Notes under the pieces: model-generated
Databases searched by the model: none
What the model saw: the letters and a program-made list of their open reading frames with translations, nothing else
What the model was told of the DNA's origin: nothing
Translations under genes and position numbers: made by a program
In this document: piece after piece, positions 18,160 through 27,596 of the stretch
How the letters are laid out: every line of letters starts with the position of its first letter
How positions within the stretch are numbered: position 1 is the first letter of the stretch
Assembly: GCF_900696085.1 (NCBI RefSeq)
Contig: NZ_CAADFC020000011.1
Span: 310,001-374,000, forward strand
Origin: Bradyrhizobium ivorense
GTDB lineage: Bacteria > Pseudomonadota > Alphaproteobacteria > Rhizobiales > Xanthobacteraceae
Direction of reading: 5' to 3'
DNA: 64,000 nt

Positions 18160-18999
18160 AAAATGCGAATCTACTGTTGCGTCCCAATGGGGTCACAATC
18201 GCCACTCACTTCCAAATTCTGATTGTTTGCGTCTGGCGGCGCTTTGCCGCGCAGCTACTCCGCGAAATATAAACGTTGCGCATTGCATCTATTCTCGCAT
18301 GAGAGTCTATCGGAAGCTCCGATTGTCGGGCTTGGGACATCAGTCGGCGCGCTGACGCGACAAAGAGTTGATCTTGACCGGCTCGAAACTGCCTCTCAAA
18401 CCATCCGAAACCTGCTCGTACCGGGCGCGAAGGCTGCCACTGCTGACCATCCGATAGGGCGTCGTGCGGCTCACCTTCAGAATCTCGACGATCCAAAGTC
18501 AGTTCGCGCGCTCGGCTCGACACCATGCCCGAGGCGGCCGATGACGTCGGCGTGACGGACTAGATCGAAGCCAATGTCGTCCTGTTCGAGTGCTAACAGC
18601 TACGCTGCGGCTTCGTCAGCTTTTCGAAAGCTTGCTCGGGTAGAGCGTCTGCTCAGGCGATCTTGGACGTGAAGGCTGCGTGGACCCGCACAATCGTGAC
18701 CCATCCAATGTAACAGTTTGGTCGCAGATGCAGCATGCCACCTCAGAAGAGCAGCAAAAAGGGTCGGCGAGGTAAAAGGCGTTTGAGCCGTCCTTCAACG
18801 GCTCTCCCAGCCAACACCGGTACCTGTCCTCCTCAGCCGGAAGAAGACCGGCGCCGAATTGACGACGCGGCAGATAATGCTGCAGCCCGGAATCATTAGA
18901 AAGGGGTACATTAAAGCCGCATACCACCCAACTTCGCCGATTGCGGGCATGCTCTCCGCATCAATCGCTTGATCTGCGCAATCAGCATTCCTATCGCTC
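18160..18999. other. Degenerate stretch containing a tts box
   Basis: No intact gene. A minus-strand segment near 18350-18500 reads IVEILKVSRTTPYR, like a helix-turn-helix fragment of an excisionase or resolvase. The tts box at 18615-18634 lies here. Confidence 0.4.
18615..18634 (+). promoter_or_regulatory. tts box
   Basis: GTCAGCTTTTCGAAAGCTTG is the closest match to the tts-box consensus in the window, with the TCGAAAGCT core intact. The first plausible gene downstream on the same strand starts at 19000, 365 bases away, longer than the 63- and 81-base spacings of the other two boxes. Confidence 0.8.
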
Positions 19000-19353
19000 A
19001 TGTCAACGAATTCTAATAAACGAACAATGAAAGCAGTGTCGAGCGACCTTCACGATTTCTACGAGCCAGTTGCTCGCAGTGCGCTTCCGCCCAGGGCACG
19101 CTCAGAGGACGACGAGAGTTTTATTGAAATGATGACTCGTGCCAATAGGTGCAGCGAGGCCGACCTTCGCCAGTATCGTCCTGCTCTTCGCAGATTCTCC
19201 GAGGCGCTTATTCTAGAGGGACAGACGATATCTGGACTGGACCACGACTCGCGGATCAAGTCCGCTCGGCGGCTGTTTCCGCGCGACAAGAGTCTCATCT
19301 CCGCGTTAAATTTGTTTCGTGCTGCGGAGCTCTCCGCTAAATTCGGTTCGTGA
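19000..19353 (+). CDS. Small effector-like protein with one module of the C48 effector repeat
   Basis: A 117-residue protein behind a tts box. Residues about 37-112 follow the pattern of the modules in the C48 effector at 12384-15206: DD..FI(E) at the start, ALRRFSEAL in the middle (compare QRRFSDWL and QRKFSDWL), and a final LNLFRAA helix. It begins with a polar N-terminus that could serve as a secretion signal. It may be a small T3SS effector or the leftover N-terminal part of a larger one truncated at 19353. Function of the module is unknown. The family link is my own comparison by eye. Confidence 0.5.
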   Translation: MSTNSNKRTMKAVSSDLHDFYEPVARSALPPRARSEDDESFIEMMTRANRCSEADLRQYRPALRRFSEALILEGQTISGLDHDSRIKSARRLFPRDKSLISALNLFRAAELSAKFGS

Positions 19354-19593
19354 TGCCGGGCGCGGCTTCCGGTCCGGGCGCTTCGAGCGGGCAGCTGAGC
19401 ATTACAGCCTTGGCGGAGTCGTCTTCTATCGTCATTTGCACGGCTTCGGTTGGGTTGGGCGACACGGCACGTGACCACTTATGGCATTCAAGAGCGTGTC
19501 GCCCTGATGGAAACTCGCTATTGCCGTGGCGTTGGCAAATAACCCAGCGTTCGACCTAGCCGGCGGCGATCAGCTAGCTCTGTCCGAAATCAG

Positions 19594-20117
19594 ATGACGG
19601 GCGACATTCAGGTACGGCGCATCGACGCCGACGAAGTGGATAAGCGTTTGGAGCGTCTCACCGACACCCTCATTGACTGCGTCGCCCACGGCGACTCGGT
19701 CAGCTTTCTGCCGCCGCTAACTCGACGAGGTGCGCTGGTGTATTGGCGTAGCGTCGCGGGGCGGTCATTTGCAATCGATGCGTGTTACTAGCTGCGGAAG
19801 ATGGCGCAGGTCAGATTGTTGGCACAACGCAGATGGCACCTGCCGCGTCTGAGAACCAATTGCATAGCGCTCGCGTCGTCAAAGTCCTGGTGAAAGAAGT
19901 GCACGCCGTCGCGGCATCGGGCGCCGGCTGCTCTCGGGTGTCAGCGAGTTAGCCCGAAAGGAGGGAAAGACGTTGTTGACGCTCAGCACGGCCACAGGTT
20001 CTGCTGCCGAGCGCCTTTACGCCAGCGAGGGATGGCAGCGGGTGGGTATCATATCCGGGTGCGTGCTCGCCTCACGGAACATATCGCTCGGCGACCTTCT
20101 GCTACAAGCATCTCTGA
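19594..20117 (+). pseudogene. GNAT family N-acetyltransferase, frameshifted
   Basis: Three frames together give one GNAT domain. The N-terminus (VRRIDADEVDKRLERLTDTLIDC, then SVSFLPPL) is in the first. The middle (AAEDGAGQIVGTTQMAP and a VVKVLVKEVHAVAASGAG segment corresponding to the acetyl-CoA loop) and the end (ARKEGKTLLTLSTATGSAAERLYASEGWQRVGIISG, then PHGTYRSATFCYKHL before TGA at 20115) are in shifted frames. At least two indels and a stop break it, so it is not functional. It shows the region is decaying. Confidence 0.75.
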
Positions 20118-21703
20118 TACTGCGCAGCTGGGTTCGCGCTTGCTATTCACCGACAAGATCTGCCCGGTCCCATCATCCTAATAAATCATCATCGTCGGGG
20201 AGCATCACTGACATTGCAGCTTTGTTTATGGTTTTGAAAGCAACGACGACTTTGGCTCTCGAGATAAGAAATCAAACGGGTCAGACGATGGATCATTCAA
20301 TTGCCGCACGGCCTGTCATCACAATGCCGAGCCGACGATCGGCAAAGCAACGTCGATTTGCCGCTCTGGTTCTCATTCCACGTCCATAGCGCAGGGGCCG
20401 CGGGCTTGAAGCAATCCCTTCCATTGTGCTTGACATACTGACCCAGTTCCTAACGACCTCCTGTTGAGGCCTCAAGATAGTGGGTATGTCGCCGCAATTT
20501 CGATATGCGAAGCGGAGGCGATTAGCGACTCGTGAACGAGCTCTACGAAGGCCGTCGGATTATTTTGCTGCTCGGGCAGCCGTTGGACCAAATGTGCGAG
20601 CCAGGCGAACGTCGGCCATAAACTTTCGTATCGTCAGGTGCTCCCCTTGGGGTGCCCAATCTTTACCAAGGTTCGATTGAGCCGCTGATCACGATCCTCT
20701 TAGCTGCATGTGCGGCTGGCTACAGCGACAACTCATTCGTCTTTCGCCGGCTTCGCCAACTGATAGCTGATCAGGAGGTCGCGAATTCTATTTTTCGTCG
20801 GAATGGCAGCCTTTGCCGAAATGTGGATAGAGATACTGATGGAACCATTCGAGCTTGCGTGGCGCGAGATCGAATACCAACGGGCTCTCAGATTCCTCGA
20901 AAAGATGGAGAACAAGGCGGATGATGTCCGGTCCCAGACCGCGGAAATTCAGCCATTCTGATCCGCCATGCGGGAGGACCTGTAGGGCCAAACACTCTAT
21001 GAGAGCGCACGGCTACGCACGCCACGAGCGGCGATACAGCGATCGAAAGCTCGCTCAAAGGATTAAATAATTAGCCCGACGGTCCCAATCAGAAGACCAT
21101 CGCCGAGCAGCGTAAAGGCGGCTTCGTGCACGATGCACCGATGGGCTGCAAGGCCGTCCGATCGATTGCGGAAGAGGCAATAGTCGTTGCCTTTCGCAAA
21201 AACACCTCGTGAGCCGCACATTTATCGAGAAGACAGTGCTTGCGACCGCAATTTCTTGCCGTGACTAAAATCAGAGCTTGGGCCTGACTGATGAGGCTGC
21301 GCGAATCTTATGCGCGCCGCAACGGAGTTCTGACCAAATCCAAAGCGACGCTCGGCATCTGAGATTCAAGGCGCTTCTCGCCAGATCGCAGGCTCAGCCA
21401 GAAGTGCACGAGCGGGTATAAAAACGCCCTTTAAGGGAACGAAAGCAGCGACCCAAGTGCGAACGGGCGACTTTTGTTATGCTGACATCGTGGGGGCGAT
21501 GCACTTTGCCCGACGGCCAGCAACACCTCCAAGATAAGCCGGAGCGAAGGGCTACACATGGAGCCAAGGCTAGTTGCCTGCGTTACCTTGCACTACACAG
21601 CCGCACGGTTTTCTAGCCCGACCGGATCAAGGAACGCGCGAACGAGCCGGGGCATCGACTGCTTCAGGGGGTTGACTGCTGATCTTGGAGAGGCTCGTCA
21701 ACT
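20118..21703. other. 1.6-kb stretch without a recognisable gene
   Basis: Only short, incoherent frames were found on both strands. It may be old island sequence; no repeat, RNA gene or mobile-element end was seen. Confidence 0.4.
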
Positions 21704-22258
21704 TCATTCGGCCGCGAATACGCCACTCCGATTCTCAGAAATAAGTAACTCGAGCGAAAACGTGCGATTTGCCTTGGACACGCGTCCTGATCGCGCAAAG
21801 ATATCAATCTCCACGTCCTTGAAATCAAGAAACTGGCGATCCATTGGAAAACAGGCCTTATACACCGCCTCTTTCAAAACGAAAAGATCCCGCTGCTTGA
21901 GCGTGCGTCGATCGTACATTCGCTGCTCATGAGGAGTGGCAATCAATTCGATCAGGTTCTCCGGCAGAGGTTCATTAGGCTCAATGTCGATGCCGAGAGC
22001 TGCAATCCTTTTCGTTCCTGCAATAGCGGCGGCGGCTGCTGTATCGTGGTGCGCCAAAGATCCGACCACGCCGGCTGGCCAGATCGGAACACCAGAGCAC
22101 GTCTTCAAGATCGCCATTGGTGGGAATCCCTATTGCCCAAGAAGTGTTCGGGCGGCTACTCTTGCGGCACCACTTTCGCGGCGGACTTTGGCAACGGCGC
22201 GTCGCATAGACATAACTTCGGAAGCGTACAGGGTGGATTCGTCGCAACGTTCTATCAT
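21704..22258 (-). pseudogene. 4'-phosphopantetheinyl transferase (Sfp/EntD-like), in-frame stop
   Basis: The C-terminal 137 residues carry the transferase signatures: VGSLAHHD, AALGIDIEP (magnesium-binding GIDIE) and the FVLKEAVYKAC (W/F)xxKEaxyK motif. Upstream, in the same frame, MRRAVAKVRRESGAARVAARTLLGQ matches the family's N-terminal region but is cut by a TAG at 22130-22132. The enzyme would load the phosphopantetheine arm onto carrier proteins. The break lies before the catalytic domain, so the downstream ATG at 22117 could still make a truncated product of doubtful activity. No carrier-protein or synthase gene is nearby. Confidence 0.75.
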
Positions 22259-22330
22259 AGCGACTGTGCAACATCAGCCCGCGCCTCATAATCGTAAATG
22301 CGATTGTGCGACGGCTGACAAAGCAAGTTC

Positions 22331-22625
22331 TCAGTCGAGATCCTCCGGCGTGATATCGCGAGCACCGTGCAGCACTCGCACGATCTCAACGCCGTTGGGA
22401 AACGCTTCGTAGAAGAGTACGTAGTTGCCGACCGGAAAGCTCCGAATGCTTATACCCAACTCGGGCCGCTGTCGGCCCGCCAGTGGATTCTCGGCAAGCA
22501 TCTGAAGGACGTTGCCAATACGATCGAGCAAGCGGTGCAGCAGCGATATTGTCTGATGCGATGAAGAGCCAAATCTCGTCCAGGTCGGTCTCGGCCTGGG
22601 GCCGCCTTGTGAGATTACCCGCCAT
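22331..22625 (-). pseudogene. parE: ParE/RelE-type toxin, frameshifted
   Basis: The first part (LTRRPQAETDLDEIWLFIASDNIAAA) and the second part (LLDRIGNVLQMLAENPLAGRQRPELG, then SFPVGNYVLFYEA and VEIVRVLHGARD) are the two halves of a ParE toxin in different frames; an indel near 22535 separates them. ParE toxins poison DNA gyrase. The gene overlaps the ParD antitoxin end by 11 bases, the usual ParD-ParE order. With the toxin broken, the antitoxin is left as an orphan. Confidence 0.82.
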
Positions 22626-22893
22626 GCTTCCCGGCTTTCAGCCGTTCACGTCCTCGGGCCTTAATTTGTTCGACCAGTTCGCCGGGCTCGAACGGTTCGG
22701 CCGGACCGCTTTCAAGGCCTTCCTGTATGGCAGCACGCAATGCTTCAAGCTTCACCTTGCGACGCTCCTCGCGTTCTTCAACAAGGCGCAGTCCCTCCCG
22801 CATCACTTCGCTAGCGGTTGCATAGCGACCGCTGTCGACGAGATCCTTGATGAAGCTCTCGTAGTGTTTGCCGACAGTATAACTCGTGGCCAT
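22615..22893 (-). CDS. parD: ParD-type antitoxin (type II toxin-antitoxin)
   Basis: A 92-residue protein with an N-terminal ribbon-helix-helix DNA-binding region (SYTVGKHYESFIKDLVDSGRYATASEVMREGLRLVEERE) and a C-terminal toxin-wrapping tail. The ATG at 22893 has GGGAGG five bases upstream; a GTG six bases earlier is possible. ParD binds and neutralises ParE and represses its own promoter. An AT-rich palindrome just upstream is a likely operator. The partner toxin gene is frameshifted. Confidence 0.88.
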   Translation of the reverse strand: MATSYTVGKHYESFIKDLVDSGRYATASEVMREGLRLVEEREERRKVKLEALRAAIQEGLESGPAEPFEPGELVEQIKARGRERLKAGKHGG

Positions 22894-22910
22894 ACGCACC
22901 TCCCTGCCTC

Positions 22911-22922
22911 ATAATATATTAT
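22911..22922. promoter_or_regulatory. Palindrome, likely ParD operator or promoter
   Basis: ATAATATATTAT is a perfect 12-base palindrome 18 bases upstream of the parD ATG inside an AT-rich run. Ribbon-helix-helix antitoxins usually bind such sites. Confidence 0.45.
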
Positions 22923-23289
22923 TTTATGCTATAGCTCGCAAGAGGTTTTTAAATACCGCACCTCGGTTCTCCAGCCACGTGGGGATGGGGGCAAACGGTT
23001 GGTAAGTGACGAAATCTCTTGGCCCAGCCCGTCCGAGGCGCTTTTTGCTAGCGCCCACCAACTTCGTGTGGGAGGCATGAACAACGACCAAGGGGATCAG
23101 CCCGCAATGCGCTGAGCACGGGCCCACTATTTTGCGGCGGAAGGCCGGCGCCGGGGAGCGACGTTGTGAGGCCATAGCGTTCAGATCGATGCGGTGGCAT
23201 ACCAATGATGCCAGGCTCTCAGCTCCTCGACGAGCCGCCGGACTTGCCGCGCCGGCGCCTTGGGATTGGCGGTCAGCTGCGAGGATCAG

Positions 23290-23616
23290 TACAAGCGCAC
23301 CACCGAGAAAGATCCCGGCCCGGTGACCGGTCGCCGTGCCTCCATTGATGACGAGCCGGTCCGACCGCGAGCCGTCGGTGTCGAGGCGGGTGTCGAGCCC
23401 GATGATGCCGCCCGCGCCGGTGTAGTTGACGACGGTCAGTGTCTCGTGGCTCGACAACAGCGTCGGATCGCCGATGGGCACCATAAACTGGATCAGGCTC
23501 GGGTCGTTGACGAGGTAGGTCCGCAGCAGCACGCTACGGCCTCTCAGCAAGAGATCTCCGACGTCGAATTCGGACACCAAACTCGCCCCCCGCACATCCG
23601 CGCCTTGGGAGGACAC
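23290..23616 (-). pseudogene. Autotransporter passenger fragment
   Basis: The minus-strand frame contains ETLTVVNYTGAGG, then GLDTRLDTDGSRSDRLVING and GTATG, the beta-helix spacer typical of rhizobial autotransporters just before their outer-membrane barrel. Neither a passenger start nor a barrel is present, and the frame continues into unrelated sequence. It is a fragment left by rearrangement. Confidence 0.6.
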
Positions 23617-23639
23617 CTTTCCGCTTCGTGGGCCTCCGG

Positions 23640-23810
23640 CGACGCCCGGGTTCGGATGGCATTTCGGAAATCCGCGAAGGGACCAAACGACAGAAACTCG
23701 TCCAGAATGAACAGGACAGGAGGATCCGGTTTGGCCGGATTATCCGGCATGGCGTCGAGCGCGGCCTTGCGCAGCACTTTCAAGAACGGTGCATAGGGTT
23801 CCATCCGATT
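23640..23810 (-). pseudogene. TraG/VirD4-type coupling protein fragment
   Basis: About 55 residues read YAPFLKVLRKAALDAMPDN, then PPVLFILDEFLSFGPFADFRNAIRT, which is the Walker B region of conjugative coupling ATPases. It is cut at one side by the IS21 sequence and at the other by the autotransporter fragment. It suggests a former conjugative element. Confidence 0.68.
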
Positions 23811-23812
23811 GA

Positions 23813-24574
23813 ATGGCACAAATCGTCCAGCGGTTCGTGCTGGCGCGGCTGCGCAACCGGCGCTTCTTCTCGCTTGACGAACTCAACGCGGCCATCCGCG
23901 AGGCGGTTGCCGACCTCAACGCCAGGATCATGCGCAAGCTCGGTGTGAGCCGCAACGAGTTGTTCGCACAGAGCGACAAGACGGCGCTCAAAGCCTTGCC
24001 GCCGCTGCCGTATCAGTACGCCGAGTGGAAGAAGTGCCGCGTCGCGCCCGACTATCACGTCGAGATCGCCGGTCACTACTACTCGGTGCCCTCACGTCTG
24101 ATCGGCGAAGAGCTTGAGGCGCGCATTACCGACCGGACGATCGAGATCCTGCACAAGGGCGTCCGGGTCGCCAGCCACGCCCGCTCTGACGTGCCCCATC
24201 GCCACACCACGATCCCGGAGCACATGCCGAGCGCGCACCGGCGCTATGCCGAATGGACGCCAGCACGGATCAAACGAGAAGCCGCCAAGATCGGCCCCGC
24301 CACGATCGCTCTCGTCGAGGCGATCATGAAAGCCAAGCCACACCCCGAGCAGGGCTTCCGGGCTTGTCTCGGCATTCTGCGGCTCGCGCGCAGCTACGGC
24401 TCGGCCCGCATCGAGGCCGCCTGCCGGCGCGGTAACGACATCGGCGCGACCTCCTACGGCTCGATCAAGTCGATCCTGCAGCACGGGCTCGATCGCGCCT
24501 ACGCAAACGAGAGGCCGCCGGACGACCCACCGATCCGCCACGGCAATATCCGCGGCACCGATTACTACCACTGA
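23813..24574 (+). pseudogene. istA: IS21 transposase IstA, 5'-truncated
   Basis: The 253 residues correspond to the C-terminal half of IstA: RNRRFFSLDELNAAIREAVADLN, the PYQYAEWKKCRVAPDYHVEIAGHYYSVP beta-barrel region and the HPEQGFRACLGILRLARSYG end. The catalytic DDE core normally precedes this and is absent, and a stop lies directly before the ATG. It is therefore non-functional. Confidence 0.85.
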
Positions 24575-24588
24575 AGAAAGGAGAGACG

Positions 24589-25329
24589 ATGTTGACACAT
24601 CCCACCCACAATCGCCTCGTCGCACTCGGGCTTAACGGCATGGCGAAGGCCCTCGACGAACAGCAGCGACAGCCCGACATCGCCACGCTGGCCTTTGAGG
24701 AGCGCCTCGCACTACTGGTCGACCGTGAGGCGACCGAGCGCGAGAACAAGCGGCTGATTGCTCGGTTGCGGTTCGCCAGCCTCCGGCAGAACGCCGTCGT
24801 CGAGGATATCGACATGAAGGCGCCGCGCGGGCTCGACAAGCCGCTGTTCCAAAAGCTCGTCGCCGGCGAGTGGATCGACCGGCATCAGAACCTGCTCATC
24901 ATCGGCCCGACCGGCGTCGGCAAGAGCTGGATCGCTTGCGCCTTGGGCCACAAGGCCTGCCGGGACAACCGCTCCGTGCTCTATCAGCGGCTGCCGCGGC
25001 TGTTCGAGGCGCTCACCCTCGCGCGGGGCGACGGCCGCCATGCTCGCCTCCTCAGGACCCTGGCGCGCGTCGAGCTTCTGGTCCTCGACGACTGGGGACT
25101 TGCCCCGATGACTGCCGAGCAGCAACGCGACCTGTTGGAGATGATGGAGGATCGCCATGGCCGCGGCTCGACCGTGGTGACAAGCCAGCTCCCGGTCGAG
25201 CATTGGCACGAGCTCATCGGCAACCCAACCATTGCCGACGCTATCCTCGATCGCCTCGTGCAAAGCCCACAGGCTCACCCTCAAGGGCGAGAGCCTACGC
25301 AAAGCCGCCGCCAAGCGTCAGACGCTTGA
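24589..25329 (+). CDS. istB: IS21 helper ATPase IstB, frameshifted at the 3' end
   Basis: A 246-residue AAA+ ATPase with Walker A (GPTGVGKSW), Walker B (LLVLDDWG) and the VTSQLPVEHWHELIGNPTIADAILDRLV arginine-finger region. IstB loads and activates IstA. After LDRLV the frame departs from the family; the expected ending (AHRLTLKGESLRKAAAKR) is found in another frame and would stop at 25348, so a small indel lies near 25260-25270. A good ribosome-binding site (GAAAGGAGAG) precedes the ATG. The core is intact, but with no complete IstA it has no obvious job. Confidence 0.85.
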   Translation: MLTHPTHNRLVALGLNGMAKALDEQQRQPDIATLAFEERLALLVDREATERENKRLIARLRFASLRQNAVVEDIDMKAPRGLDKPLFQKLVAGEWIDRHQNLLIIGPTGVGKSWIACALGHKACRDNRSVLYQRLPRLFEALTLARGDGRHARLLRTLARVELLVLDDWGLAPMTAEQQRDLLEMMEDRHGRGSTVVTSQLPVEHWHELIGNPTIADAILDRLVQSPQAHPQGREPTQSRRQASDA

Positions 25330-25400
25330 CGACGAGCCCGCCAACTGACCTGATGACGACGTCGTCGCGAGAGCCCGCCTCGGCAGGCGGCCGGGATCAT

Positions 25401-25451
25401 CGGAATCCCTGGCCGGCTTCGCTCGGAATCCGCGGCCGACTTCGTCGGAAT
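25401..25451. repeat. Spaced direct repeats at the IS21 right end
   Basis: CGGAAT occurs at 25401, 25424 and 25446 inside a 22-23-base unit (CGGAATCC..GGCCG.CTTCG). Multiple terminal repeats of this size are typical transposase-binding sites of IS21 elements. Confidence 0.6.
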
Positions 25452-25502
25452 GCGCATTGGGCCGCCTGCTGGTTTCTGAGGCGGACTGGAAGGAATAAGC
25501 GG

Positions 25503-26417
25503 TTGAACTTGCTTCAGGCCTTTACCGATGATTCCAAAGCGCAAGCTGGCGACAAGCGATTGTTCATGGCTGGCTACCTTCATCGGGCCGACGTCTGGGC
25601 CGCATTCTCGAGGGACTGGCAAAGCGAACTGAAAGCCTGGCCCGCGATCGAGTACCTGAAAGCATCCGAAGCTTATAGCCGTAACGGGCAATTTCATCAT
25701 AGCCGGTGGGATGACAAGATGCGGGATGCCAAGCTCAACTCCCTTGCGGACATCATCGCCCACTACAGGCCAATCTCCTACCAGGTTTCGGCGAACGGCC
25801 AGCTGTTTGAGAAGGAGCTAAAGCCGGTCTCGCCTTATGGCTTCGGCCGGCTACATTTCACGATATGCTTTTCCGTCATCTCTGCCGTCTCGCGCTATGT
25901 CGCGGAGAGCCCGGTACGGGCGCCTATCCAGTTCATATTCGACGAGCAACAGGGCATCGATGCCGATGTCGAGATGCTCTTTGACGAGATGATCAAGTCC
26001 CTCCCGAGGGAGGCCCAGAAACTGATCGATGGGCGCCCGGTATTCAAGAGTGACAAGGAGCTTCAGTACGCTCCATTACAGGCAGCCGATCTCCTTGCAT
26101 GGCATTTGCGCCGTGAGCACGAGACGGGTGAGAAGCTTGTGCTGACGAGCCGACTCATGAGCGGCGATGCCCACATCGTCCAAGAAATTCCAGATGAAAT
26201 GCTTCGCAGTTGGGCCAGCCACCACGCCACGTTACCAGGCGTTCCGCTCCTCCGATCAAAGCAGCAATGGAAGGATTTCAAGGCGACGCTGAAGACGCTT
26301 ACCGACACCGGCATCTACCCCTCAAAGATCAAGGGTCCCGGCATCTATTATCCGGAAGGAACAAGCGCGCTGGCGCGAGCAATAGATTGGGTAAGGCGCC
26401 GGTTTAGAAAGGCATAA
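25503..26417 (+). CDS. DUF3800 domain protein
   Basis: A 304-residue protein if translation starts at TTG 25503, which follows GGAAGGA; the frame itself is open far upstream through IS21 sequence. The opening LLQAFTDDSKAQAGDKRLFMAGYLHRADVWAAF and the later FDEQQG and LQAADLLAWHLRRE segments match DUF3800, a family with an RNase H-like fold and conserved acidic residues. Its function is unproven; such genes occur near mobile elements and defence genes. It lies 50 bases after the IS21 end repeats, so its native promoter and perhaps its first codons may have been replaced by the insertion. Confidence 0.75.
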   Translation: MNLLQAFTDDSKAQAGDKRLFMAGYLHRADVWAAFSRDWQSELKAWPAIEYLKASEAYSRNGQFHHSRWDDKMRDAKLNSLADIIAHYRPISYQVSANGQLFEKELKPVSPYGFGRLHFTICFSVISAVSRYVAESPVRAPIQFIFDEQQGIDADVEMLFDEMIKSLPREAQKLIDGRPVFKSDKELQYAPLQAADLLAWHLRREHETGEKLVLTSRLMSGDAHIVQEIPDEMLRSWASHHATLPGVPLLRSKQQWKDFKATLKTLTDTGIYPSKIKGPGIYYPEGTSALARAIDWVRRRFRKA

Positions 26418-26487
26418 AACCGTGATCACGGCCAGCGCATAGCGCTTAGAAGGAGTTTAGCTCCGTTGCATCCCTGTCGCTATTTCT

Positions 26488-26670
26488 TCAGCGAATGGCA
26501 AGAAAGCCGGTAATGATCGTAGCAGCCATGGCTGCGAGGAAGAGACCCACCATGGCTAAGGCCGGGATACGAATGTTTGAACTGTTGCAAAGCTGTTCAA
26601 CCGCTTCCTCGCGCGGCTCGGCCGGATCAGGGGCGTTCATCGCGCGATCTAGCGCATCAAGTGAATACAT
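26488..26670 (-). CDS. Small single-span membrane protein, unknown
   Basis: A 60-residue frame starting MYSLDALDRAMN, with an acidic middle (PDPAEPREEAVEQL) and one C-terminal membrane segment (LAMVGLFLAAMAATIITGFLA). It lies 104 bases downstream of the S1/P1 nuclease gene on the same strand and could be the third gene of that unit. No family is recognised. Confidence 0.4.
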   Translation of the reverse strand: MYSLDALDRAMNAPDPAEPREEAVEQLCNSSNIRIPALAMVGLFLAAMAATIITGFLAIR

Positions 26671-26774
26671 GTGAGCAACACATCGACCGGAACATGGTAG
26701 CCCCACAACATCAATTCCGGCTTCATAAAATGTCTCACACGAGAGAAAAGCAGCCACGCAGGTCCCTGCGGCCG

Positions 26775-27587
26775 TCAATCTGCGAAGATGCTGTCGAGGA
26801 GATGCGCAAGACGAACGCCTGCTTTCTGCAGTTGCTCCCTCACGATCGGATCGCTCACGGCAAAGTACGCAGCGTCGATGTTCACGCTGCCGCCCTCGGG
26901 CGGGTCACAAGACTTTCCATGCATCGTGCAGTATCCGGTCTTGACGGCCTCGGCGATGCCAAAGGACTCATTCGCCCAGTCATGCGTTTCAGAAGCGTTC
27001 CAATCCGAAATCTGCTGTGGCGTCATGGCATCGATAAGCTTATCGGCCGCGGCCTTCACGTCCGTCCCGACGGCATGAGCCACGAGGCAGTTATCCCACG
27101 CCGAGTGAAGATTCCGGCTGCATGCCCCCGTGACGTCGATGTTGTTTCCGCCGCGGTCGTCGGCAAAGGAAACATGGAGCGGTTGATGGATATCGCCGAC
27201 CCAATGACCCAACGACTTGAGTGCAATCAGCCGGTCGGCGGTTTTCTCCGCCTTGGAGGCGACGTTCTTCGTATCATTGAGGATCGCGGTTACGACGCAT
27301 TCGCTCGCGCCGCCACAGTCATCCGCGTCGAGGCCCTTCGAGTCCCGGGGGAGATTGAGGAAATGGCGTGGCGGGTGAATGCGAGGATGATCTGGGAATA
27401 CGCAAGAGTCTGAGAAATTGTCGAACTCCGAGTCCGATTTGATCAGCTTACGGACGGCGGCCCGGGTGTCCGGCTGCGCAAGGCGGAATGCGATTTCACA
27501 TACGATCTTGTGACCCTCGTCACCCCAAGCCGCGGCCTGCCCGCAGAAGGCCATCCACATGACGATCGCAAACGACAGACAACGCAT
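26775..27587 (-). CDS. S1/P1 family nuclease, secreted
   Basis: A 270-residue zinc-dependent nuclease. A signal peptide (cleavage after QAAA) leaves a mature N-terminal Trp (WGDEGHKI); in this family that Trp, a nearby His (EGHK), and the later D and H of FPDHPR and RHFLNL, LGHWVGDIHQPLH and NLHSAWDN bind the three zinc ions. All these ligands can be seen, so it is probably active on single-stranded DNA, RNA or 3' nucleotides in the periplasm or outside the cell. It follows the PLD-like gene by 9 bases, so the two are likely co-transcribed. Confidence 0.9.
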   Translation of the reverse strand: MRCLSFAIVMWMAFCGQAAAWGDEGHKIVCEIAFRLAQPDTRAAVRKLIKSDSEFDNFSDSCVFPDHPRIHPPRHFLNLPRDSKGLDADDCGGASECVVTAILNDTKNVASKAEKTADRLIALKSLGHWVGDIHQPLHVSFADDRGGNNIDVTGACSRNLHSAWDNCLVAHAVGTDVKAAADKLIDAMTPQQISDWNASETHDWANESFGIAEAVKTGYCTMHGKSCDPPEGGSVNIDAAYFAVSDPIVREQLQKAGVRLAHLLDSIFAD

Positions 27588-27596
27588 GATGCTCTC

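Larger units (their letters stand above)
23813..25470 (+). mobile_element. Truncated IS21-family element
   Basis: Contains the C-terminal half of IstA, an IstB gene with a 3' frameshift, and a right end with spaced direct repeats. The left end and the N-terminal half of IstA are missing, replaced directly by the TraG fragment, so the element is unlikely to move by itself. Confidence 0.8.

Noticed and set aside
18206..18526. Possible excisionase or resolvase helix-turn-helix remnant (IVEILKVSRTTPYR)
   Set aside because: Only about 15 residues are suggestive and the surrounding frame is not coherent.
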